A DNA stretch of 10,083 nt from Alphaproteobacteria bacterium (GTDB taxonomy: Bacteria; Pseudomonadota; Alphaproteobacteria; Micavibrionales; SZUA-601). How positions within the stretch are numbered: position 1 is the first letter of the stretch; each line of letters starts with the position of its first letter. Of this stretch, positions 1 to 5,325 are shown piece after piece. The translations under genes and the position numbers were made by a program. The stretch lies in NCBI GenBank assembly GCA_028290805.1, contig JAQGJA010000150.1, forward strand, positions 1 through 10,083, in the 5' to 3' direction. The notes beneath the pieces were generated by a model that saw nothing but the letters and a program-made list of their open reading frames with translations, was not told where the DNA came from and did not search any database.

Positions 1-1522
1 CAGGCGCTGCAAAACTTGCGGTGAACCAGAAAACACTGCCCTCGCCCGGCTTGCTGTCAAAGCCGATCTCGCCGCCCATCATCTCGACAAGCTGCCGCGT
101 AATGGCCAGGCCCAGCCCCGTGCCGCCATATTTGCGCGTAGTCGAGGCATCGGCCTGCATGAATTTGTTGAAGATCAGGTCCTTGGATTCTTCCTTGATA
201 CCAATGCCGGTATCGGAAACGGCAATTTTCAGTGTCGCATTGCCGGCATCGTTTTGCAGCATTTCAACGGAACACATGACCATGCCCTGTTCGGTAAATT
301 TCACGGCGTTGCAAAGCAGATTCAACAAAATCTGGCGCAGCCGGACCGGGTCGCCGATAATCGTTTCGGGCGTGCCCGGCGCATAGCGCAGGATAACCTC
401 AAGCGTTTTGCTGCGCGCGCGGATAGCCATCAATTCGCCGACGTTTTCCACCAGCGCTTTAAAGTTAAAGCCTACGGGGTCCAGATGCATATGGCCGGAT
501 TCGATCTTGGAAAAATCCAGCACGTCATTGATGATATCCAGCAATGTTTCGCCCGATGAAATAACCGTCTTGGCGTAATGTTCCTGTTTGCATGAAAGTT
601 CCGTTTCCAGCATGAGTTCGGCCATGCCGATAATGCCGTTCATGGGCGTGCGTATTTCGTGGCTCATCGTCGCCAGGAAATCGCTTTTCAGCCTGTTTGC
701 CGTTTCGGCATCCTTGCGCAGCTGGTCCAGGAGGAAATTATTTTCCTCGATTTTCGTTGTATATTCCAAAAGCTCGCTGCGGCTTTTTTCCTTGTCGTCC
801 AGCATCTGGTTCAGCGCCAGGGCAACCAGGCCGATTTCATCGCGCTTCTTTACGGCCGCCCTGGCGCCGATAAAGCCGTCCGATTGTTTCTGGATGGTCT
901 CTCCGATAAGATTTAAAGGAAAGACAACATTGCGCTTGAACAATATAAAAATAAGGAGGCCGCTAAATACCGTCGAAAGAAAAATAAAAATAGCCGATTC
1001 GTCCAGATGCCGGGTAAGCAGCGTATCGACTTCGCTGACATCCGTCTGCAGGGAAGCGACGATATGTTTGCCGTCATGTGGTGTTTGTAACGGCATTATC
1101 ACCGTATAGATATTTTTTGCCTCGTCGAAATACCGGTATATTTTTTTCTGTTCCAGGACATTTTTAATTCTTTGCCCAAGTTCCAGGTCGTCAAGGGTAG
1201 CAAGAGGCCGGGTGGCTAATCCAGCCTTGGATGAAACCATGATTTTAGGCTCTTCTCCATGTTGGACGATATGAAACGAAAGGACCTTGTTGGTTTTCTG
1301 GACGGCATCGATACTTTCACCCAGAACTTTTTCATGGTCCATTTTATAAAGCGCATTCAAAGTATGGACCAGGAACGCAGCCTTTTTCTCTTCGGCTTCG
1401 CGCATATAGACATGGGCATCATAATGCAGATAGAAAATAACGATCCCGATCGTGGCAACCGATAACAGTATCAGGGGGAAAAGAAACTGGGTGTATAAAA
1501 GCGAATTGTTTTTAACGGTCAT
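1..1522 (-). CDS. Membrane sensor histidine kinase (HAMP-HisKA-HATPase), C-terminus cut by window edge
   Basis: A sensor kinase that would autophosphorylate a histidine and pass the phosphate to a receiver. I read 507 codons with no stop before the left edge. Membrane segments lie at about residues 8-31 and 176-196, enclosing a periplasmic sensor of about 140 residues that I do not recognise. A HAMP linker (about 197-245) and a short coiled coil follow. The HisKA box is [10 protein letters not shown] with phospho-acceptor His288. The ATPase domain shows the N box (NLLCNAVKF, 401-409), G1 DTGIGI (437-442), F box (451-458) and G2 GGTGLGL (466-472). The start ATG overlaps the stop of the upstream receiver-ATPase gene by 11 bases, so the two are probably translationally coupled and work in one pathway. 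The catalytic core is of the BarA-like class that often continues into receiver and Hpt domains, but that part is outside the window, so hybrid status is only inferred. Confidence 0.93.
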   Translation of the reverse strand, partial: MTVKNNSLLYTQFLFPLILLSVATIGIVIFYLHYDAHVYMREAEEKKAAFLVHTLNALYKMDHEKVLGESIDAVQKTNKVLSFHIVQHGEEPKIMVSSKAGLATRPLATLDDLELGQRIKNVLEQKKIYRYFDEAKNIYTVIMPLQTPHDGKHIVASLQTDVSEVDTLLTRHLDESAIFIFLSTVFSGLLIFILFKRNVVFPLNLIGETIQKQSDGFIGARAAVKKRDEIGLVALALNQMLDDKEKSRSELLEYTTKIEENNFLLDQLRKDAETANRLKSDFLATMSHEIRTPMNGIIGMAELMLETELSCKQEHYAKTVISSGETLLDIINDVLDFSKIESGHMHLDPVGFNFKALVENVGELMAIRARSKTLEVILRYAPGTPETIIGDPVRLRQILLNLLCNAVKFTEQGMVMCSVEMLQNDAGNATLKIAVSDTGIGIKEESKDLIFNKFMQADASTTRKYGGTGLGLAITRQLVEMMGGEIGFDSKPGEGSVFWFTASFAAP

Positions 1523-2495
1523 TTTCAGCCGACTCTTTTCGTTTTGCCAAAGCCGTGACTTCATTGCCTTGTTCGTTATAAAACATCATGTCAAAACTTT
1601 GGGTGCGTGCCTGCGCTATGCCGCGGCCATTGCTGCTGCCGACAAAGCCGGGATTGAAATTCATATATTTGGACCAGTTGAAGCCATGTCCCTGGTCGCG
1701 CACGACAAGAATATGGTGCTCGTCCGTATTCTGGAAAAAGATATCCACTTTTTTGTTTTTATGTTCCGGCATGCATTGCCGGACCCGGATTTCCTCGAGC
1801 AGCATATTTTGTTTCTGCAATTGGGATTTTTTGTCAAAGCCGATTCCCAGATTGCCGTGCTCGACCGCATTGCTGAGCAAGGCGGCGATGCCCGAAATCA
1901 CCTGTTCGGGACGATCGAAACACTGGGCCAGAAACGGGGCCAGATAGTCGATCTGTTCTGCCGTGGACACGACAAAATGACCGTTCGACAAAGCCCGCAG
2001 GCCTGTCGCCTGTTTTTCCAGCACGGCGCTGAATTTTTTAAACCGCTTTGCTTCAATTGTGGCAGAGGAAACGATCGTACCTAAAATATTATAATGAACG
2101 GGTTTCACGATGTAATAAAAAACACCTGCGCCAATTCCTTCGGTAATATTCCCAGGCTCGCCGGCGCCCGTGACCATGATGACGGGAATATGCCTGAAGC
2201 ATGCCTGGCTTTTTACTTTTAAAATAAATTCCATCCCGTCCATCACCGGCATTTCGCGGTCCAGGAGGATCACGTCGATCTGCTCCTGGTCCTTTTCCAA
2301 AGCCTGGAAAGCCTCCAGGCCGTTTTCACAGGAAATGACCTGGTAATCCAGGTGCTGCAGCTGGATCTCAAGGATATTGCGCAAGGTCCGGTCGTCATCG
2401 ACGATCAGGACACAGCCTTTTCCGCCTTGAACGGCGGTGTTTTCGTTTTTTTGCTCTGATTCCGCGAGGGTGAACTGGGGGGCGGCCTGGGGCAT
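1512..2495 (-). CDS. Response regulator fused to an RsbW-like HATPase domain
   Basis: A cytosolic two-domain signalling protein of 327 residues. An N-terminal receiver (about 27-145) has the acidic pocket at Asp33-35, phospho-acceptor Asp79 in [11 protein letters not shown], Thr109 and Lys131. A linker follows, then a C-terminal ATPase of the anti-sigma/serine kinase (HATPase_c_2) type: N box [10 protein letters not shown] (206-215), G1-like DQGHGF (267-272) and NGRGI (289-293). A charged stretch of about 30 residues (220-249) separates the N box from the next core strand. There is no HisKA dimerisation domain, no PP2C phosphatase domain between the two halves, and no DNA-binding domain. The downstream overlapping sensor kinase is the obvious phosphodonor. 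Phosphorylation may control the ATPase domain, which in RsbW relatives binds or phosphorylates a protein partner; that partner is not visible here. The start ATG is followed by an Ala/Gln-rich N-tail. Its only Shine-Dalgarno (AGGT) lies inside a palindrome. Confidence 0.9.
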   Translation of the reverse strand: MPQAAPQFTLAESEQKNENTAVQGGKGCVLIVDDDRTLRNILEIQLQHLDYQVISCENGLEAFQALEKDQEQIDVILLDREMPVMDGMEFILKVKSQACFRHIPVIMVTGAGEPGNITEGIGAGVFYYIVKPVHYNILGTIVSSATIEAKRFKKFSAVLEKQATGLRALSNGHFVVSTAEQIDYLAPFLAQCFDRPEQVISGIAALLSNAVEHGNLGIGFDKKSQLQKQNMLLEEIRVRQCMPEHKNKKVDIFFQNTDEHHILVVRDQGHGFNWSKYMNFNPGFVGSSNGRGIAQARTQSFDMMFYNEQGNEVTALAKRKESAENDR

Positions 2496-2502
2496 TGAGA
2501 TT

Positions 2503-2540
2503 ACCTGTAGTTGCAGTGTTTTAACGCTACAACTACAGGT
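2503..2540 (-). promoter_or_regulatory. 38-base palindrome covering the ribosome binding site of the receiver-ATPase gene
   Basis: Perfect 11-base arms, ACCTGTAGTTG (2503-2513) and CAACTACAGGT (2530-2540), enclose a centre that is itself largely complementary. The whole 38 bases are an inverted repeat with two mismatched positions per arm, one of which becomes a G-U pair in the minus-strand RNA. The distal arm contains AGGT, the only Shine-Dalgarno candidate before the ATG at 2495, about 8 bases from it. If transcribed, the stem would hide the ribosome binding site. The dyad could equally be an operator for a dimeric DNA-binding protein. No U-tract follows, so it is not a typical terminator. 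Confidence 0.7.
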
Positions 2541-2603
2541 TTAAAAATAAGTGAATTATCTCCATCCTTGCAGCGCGTTACGCGGTTACTGCCGTATGAT
2601 AAA

Positions 2604-2637
2604 AACAAGAAAAGCGCCCTAACGCGCTTTTTTTTGA
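2604..2637 (-). terminator. Rho-independent terminator after pssA
   Basis: The stem AAAGCGC (2611-2617) pairs with GCGCTTT (2624-2630) around a six-base loop. A/T runs flank both sides, extending the stem and giving a T-rich tail in either direction. It begins about a dozen bases past the pssA stop and separates the psd-pssA operon from the signalling operon. It may also block transcription arriving on the plus strand. Confidence 0.8.
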
Positions 2638-2649
2638 AAAGTTACAGGA

Positions 2650-3534
2650 TTAGATCGTTTCGGTCACGCCTGCATTTTCTTTTGCGCTGGTCGAAAATTC
2701 CTCGGTGGATTCCTGGGCTTCCGGGGTGACAACCGCCACCGTCGGCGTTTCGTACATTAACTTGTACCGTTTTACCGCATAGGGGATCGATGCAAGATAG
2801 CCCAGGCTGCACAGGATAAGCGTCAGCCAGGGTTCGCTGGCCAGCGCCGAGGCAAACAATGCCGCAAGCACCAATATCGGAAATGTATGACGCTGGCGCA
2901 GACGCAGTCTTTTGAGGGAAAATGTCGGCAGGCGCGATACCATCAATCCTGCAATGAAAATAACCCAGATCGCTACCAGATAGGAATTGGGTGCGCCTTC
3001 CGGATCGTCGCTATAAATCTTGAAACCGACCATCATCGGCACCAAAGCCAGGATGGCGCCAGCGGGAGCGGGCACGCCTTCAAAAAAGCTTTTCTGTGTC
3101 GCGGGCGTTTCGCTGGAGGCTGCCGGAGTGCTGTTCTTCACATTAAAACGCGCCAGGCGCAAGGCAACGGCCACACATAACAATAACGAAGCTACCCAGC
3201 CGAACGGATCGGCATCGCGCAGGCTCCATTGATATAACAGGACCGAAGGGACCACGCCAAAGCTGACGAAATCCGACAGGCTGTCCAGTTCCGCGCCAAA
3301 CGGGCTGGATGCTTTCAGCAGCCGGGCAACCATTCCGTCCAAGCCATCCAGCACCGCGGCAATCAAAACCAGCAGCATGGCATTGGTCCATTTGAATTCG
3401 ACGCCGAAACGCAAAGCGGTAAGGCCGATGCACAAGGCCGCAATCGTCAGGATATTAGGCAGGATTTTTGCACCCGACAAACGCCGGTTTTCATTCGTCT
3501 CGTCGTCATTGGGATTGAGGAAGAAGCGAATCAT
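2650..3534 (-). CDS. pssA: Phosphatidylserine synthase (CDP-diacylglycerol-serine O-phosphatidyltransferase)
   Basis: Inner-membrane enzyme that joins CDP-diacylglycerol and L-serine to give phosphatidylserine, the first committed step to phosphatidylethanolamine. The CDP-alcohol phosphatidyltransferase signature D-x2-D-G-x2-A-R-x8-G-x3-D-x3-D is complete: Asp63, Asp66, Gly67, Ala70, Arg71, Gly80, Asp84 and Asp88. Several hydrophobic segments follow (about 25-45, 52-68, 112-127, 157-172, 187-201, 218-233 and 236-255), as expected for this multi-pass family. The start ATG overlaps the psd stop as ATGA, so the product is co-translated with the decarboxylase that consumes it. At 294 residues it is longer than the catalytic core needs. 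The last 35 residues or so form a hydrophilic, Glu/Thr/Ser-rich tail without recognisable motifs. Confidence 0.95.
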   Translation of the reverse strand: MIRFFLNPNDDETNENRRLSGAKILPNILTIAALCIGLTALRFGVEFKWTNAMLLVLIAAVLDGLDGMVARLLKASSPFGAELDSLSDFVSFGVVPSVLLYQWSLRDADPFGWVASLLLCVAVALRLARFNVKNSTPAASSETPATQKSFFEGVPAPAGAILALVPMMVGFKIYSDDPEGAPNSYLVAIWVIFIAGLMVSRLPTFSLKRLRLRQRHTFPILVLAALFASALASEPWLTLILCSLGYLASIPYAVKRYKLMYETPTVAVVTPEAQESTEEFSTSAKENAGVTETI

Positions 3535-4310
3535 AAAGTCACTCCGGCATCGGATGTGGCAACACTTGCGGTGGGAAGGGTTTTCAGCTGGGCCAAGACC
3601 GTCTCGCCCCCGACCGTGCGCTGACCGACGCTGACCAGCGGTTCCATTTCGACCGGCAGATAAAGATCGACGCGGCTGCCGAAACGGATCAGGCCGTAAA
3701 GTTCACCGGCTGTAACGAACTGGTCTTTTTGCAGCGTGTTGATGATACGGCGGGCAATCAGGCCGGCGATCTGGACAAAGGCGATTTTGTGGCCTGTGAC
3801 GGTTTCCATCAGCACGGTTGACCGCTCATTGTCTTCACTGGCTTTGTCAAAAGCGGCATTGACGAATTTGCCCGGGCGATATACGACCTCGAGGATTTTA
3901 CCGGCCATCGGCGCGCGCTGGACATGGACATCAAACACGTTCAGAAAAATGCTGATCTTGTTATAAGAGACAAGGGCGTCACCCTGATCCAGTTCAAGCG
4001 GCAGCGAACCCGGCTCAACCTTTAAGACCAGGCCATCAGCCGGGGCAATGACAACCCCGGGGCGCAAAGGTGTCACGCGGGGCGGGTTGCGAAAAAAGAA
4101 AGCGCACCACAAGGTCAGGATCGTGCCGATAACCAAAAACCCATCCCAGAAAATCCCCAGGATCACAGTGGCCAGGGCAAAGGCGGCGACAAAGGGCCAA
4201 CCGGCCGGATGCAAAGGCGGCACAGTGGCCCAAAGCCATTTTGCAGCACGGACAAGGCGATTGCCCAATTCTCCGGCATCGGATTTAAACTGGTCTGGAT
4301 TATTCAGCAT
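3531..4310 (-). CDS. psd: Phosphatidylserine decarboxylase proenzyme
   Basis: Converts phosphatidylserine to phosphatidylethanolamine with a pyruvoyl cofactor made by self-cleavage. Numbered from the ATG at 4310, the cleavage site is Gly211-Ser212 in RFGSRVDLY, the FGS form found in the short, alphaproteobacterial/archaeal-like branch rather than the LGST of E. coli. The conserved Asp127 and His129 lie in NVFDVHVQR, and APADG is at 90-94. Two hydrophobic stretches at about 38-55 and 57-74 should anchor the proenzyme in the inner membrane. The length of about 260 residues suits this branch. An in-frame GTG at 4319 could add three residues; neither start has a strong Shine-Dalgarno, and I prefer ATG because a GAG lies eight bases upstream. 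It is the first gene of the psd-pssA operon. Confidence 0.93.
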   Translation of the reverse strand: MLNNPDQFKSDAGELGNRLVRAAKWLWATVPPLHPAGWPFVAAFALATVILGIFWDGFLVIGTILTLWCAFFFRNPPRVTPLRPGVVIAPADGLVLKVEPGSLPLELDQGDALVSYNKISIFLNVFDVHVQRAPMAGKILEVVYRPGKFVNAAFDKASEDNERSTVLMETVTGHKIAFVQIAGLIARRIINTLQKDQFVTAGELYGLIRFGSRVDLYLPVEMEPLVSVGQRTVGGETVLAQLKTLPTASVATSDAGVTL

Positions 4311-4360
4311 GGGGCGCACTCGATATGAAGGTTTAGGGACAGCTTTTATAAAAGTGATTT

Positions 4361-4378
4361 ATTCTAACGTGATTCTAA
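4361..4378. repeat. Two direct copies of ATTCTAA, 11 bases apart
   Basis: ATTCTAA occurs at 4361-4367 and again at 4372-4378 in the AT-rich space between divergent psd and the LOG gene. A spacing of 11 bases is about one helical turn, as for a regulator binding one face of DNA. A TATAAA, which could be a -10 for psd on the minus strand, lies nearby inside the palindrome TTTTATAAAA (4344-4353). No convincing -35 accompanies it, so the promoter and any regulator are speculative. Confidence 0.3.
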
Positions 4379-4478
4379 AAAGAGGCCAGTGTTTTCACAA
4401 AAGGCGCAACTATTCAAAAATGCGGTCCGTTCTGCCCTCTTGACCCTGCAGCATAAGCTCTTAAAACAGGAGATCAAT

Positions 4479-4511
4479 ATGATAAGAATTGGGTTTTCAT
4501 GCAAACGATAA
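4479..4511 (+). CDS. Ten-codon leader ORF overlapping the start of the LOG gene
   Basis: AGGAG at 4468-4472 sits six bases before an ATG at 4479, which opens a 10-codon frame (MIRIGFSCKR) ending at TAA 4509-4511. This frame overlaps the LOG start at 4499 by 13 bases in another frame. The LOG ATG has no Shine-Dalgarno of its own at normal distance. No in-frame alternative start exists back to the TAA at 4454. Ribosomes loaded here would terminate ten bases past the LOG ATG and could restart on it, so the small frame may couple or dampen LOG translation. Whether the peptide is made is unknown. Confidence 0.4.
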   Translation: MIRIGFSCKR

Positions 4512-5071
4512 AGAATGTCTGTGTCTATTGCGGCGCATCGCCGCGTGTTTCCGAACGCTATCTTGATGCCGCCGCAGAAGTCGGCAAGATATTGGCAAGC
4601 AACCAGCTTGGGCTGGTCTATGGCGGCGGTCGCATGGGATTGATGGGCACGGTCGCCAACAGCGTGCTGGAAAATGGCGGCAAGGCGATCGGGATCATCC
4701 CGAAACATCTGCAGGACCGCGAAGCGCGCCATGACGAATTAAACGAACTGCATATCGTCGATTCGATGCATACGCGCAAGCACATGATGGTTGAGCGCAG
4801 CGATGCGTTTATTATCCTGCCGGGCGGCTATGGCACGCTGGACGAAGCCTTTGAAATCCTGACCTGGAAACAGCTGGGCCTGCACCAGAAACCAATCCTT
4901 TTCCTGAACATGCATAATTTCTGGACGCCGCTAAAGGAATTGAAGCAGCATCTGTTTGATGAAGCTTTTATCAAGGCCGAGGATTTGAAATTATTCAGTA
5001 TTATCGATACGCCCGCACAAATCGTGCCTGCCCTGCTGGCCCAGCTTACCGTCGAGGCAGTGCCCGCTTAA
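4499..5071 (+). CDS. LOG-family cytokinin riboside 5'-monophosphate phosphoribohydrolase (TIGR00730 type)
   Basis: A soluble enzyme of 190 residues with a Rossmann-like fold. Family members remove ribose 5'-phosphate from nucleoside 5'-monophosphates such as AMP or cytokinin nucleotides; older annotation calls them lysine decarboxylase-like. The sequence shows the N-terminal strand VCVYCGAS, the glycine loop GGGRMGLMG (42-50), the Arg-Lys pair in HTRKHMM (91-97), and the diagnostic PGGYGTLDE (108-116), whose Glu116 is catalytic in the family. The length is normal for bacterial LOG proteins. It diverges from psd and converges with the 53-codon gene; the two stop codons share TTAA. The physiological substrate in this organism cannot be told from sequence. 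Confidence 0.93.
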   Translation: MQTIKNVCVYCGASPRVSERYLDAAAEVGKILASNQLGLVYGGGRMGLMGTVANSVLENGGKAIGIIPKHLQDREARHDELNELHIVDSMHTRKHMMVERSDAFIILPGGYGTLDEAFEILTWKQLGLHQKPILFLNMHNFWTPLKELKQHLFDEAFIKAEDLKLFSIIDTPAQIVPALLAQLTVEAVPA

Positions 5072-5229
5072 GCAGCCATTGTCGACATGGTGTCGAGGCG
5101 TTTTTGCAACTGGAATGCCGTTTCGATACATACCGGCGAATCATACATGCCTTGCAGGCTGAACCAGTCATCTTCAATAAGATTCCAGCCTCGAGAAAGC
5201 AGATAGCGTGTGGCGGCAGCTTCGGACAT
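5068..5229 (-). CDS. Small protein of 53 aa, unknown function
   Basis: I do not recognise this protein. The frame has 53 codons and is very likely real: AGGAGG (5235-5240) stands five bases before the ATG at 5229, and a near-consensus promoter lies just upstream. A second ATG at 5233 is out of frame and too close to the Shine-Dalgarno. The product starts MSEAAATRYLLSRGWNLIED and has Trp15 and Trp22, one Cys34, and an amphipathic C-terminal part (about 35-48) that could be helical. It has no signal peptide or membrane segment, so it should be cytosolic. It follows dotL on the same strand after a gap of 96 bases, but has its own promoter. It could be a small adaptor or regulator linked to the secretion genes, or an unrelated small gene. 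Its stop overlaps that of the convergent LOG gene. Confidence 0.75.
   Translation of the reverse strand: MSEAAATRYLLSRGWNLIEDDWFSLQGMYDSPVCIETAFQLQKRLDTMSTMAA
5082..5105 (+). terminator. Possible terminator of the LOG gene, inside the convergent small gene
   Basis: The perfect stem TCGACA (5082-5087) / TGTCGA (5091-5096) has a three-base loop. After four more bases comes TTTTT (5101-5105). It begins 10 bases past the LOG stop, on the plus strand. The stem is short and separated from the T-run, so efficiency is uncertain. The same bases encode the C-terminus of the 53-aa protein on the other strand. Confidence 0.35.
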
Positions 5230-5264
5230 ACATTCCTCCTGAAATACTAATTGATTATGTATTC

Positions 5265-5292
5265 ATTATAGACAAAGTTAAGGTTTTGTCAA
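5265..5292 (-). promoter_or_regulatory. Near-consensus sigma-70 promoter with internal dyad, for the 53-aa gene
   Basis: On the minus strand TTGACA (5292-5287) and TATAAT (5270-5265), both perfect hexamers, are separated by 16 bases. A start near 5258 would give a leader of about 30 bases that includes the AGGAGG. The arms GACAAA and TTTGTC (plus-strand 5271-5276 and 5285-5290) form a six-base inverted repeat that fills the space between the hexamers and touches the -35. This is a typical place for a repressor operator. The surrounding 5241-5325 is strongly AT-rich. Confidence 0.75.
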
Positions 5293-5325
5293 TAAAAATT
5301 ATTATTAATTAGTTAAGATTAGAAT

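Noticed and set aside
1452..2084. 210-codon plus-strand frame opposite the receiver-ATPase gene
   Set aside because: The minus-strand frame has clear receiver and ATPase motifs over the same bases; the plus-strand product matches nothing I recognise.
4440..4467. TTGACC-16-TAAAAC as a promoter for the LOG gene
   Set aside because: Transcription would begin at about 4474, after the AGGAG, leaving no ribosome site; the -10 is also poor.
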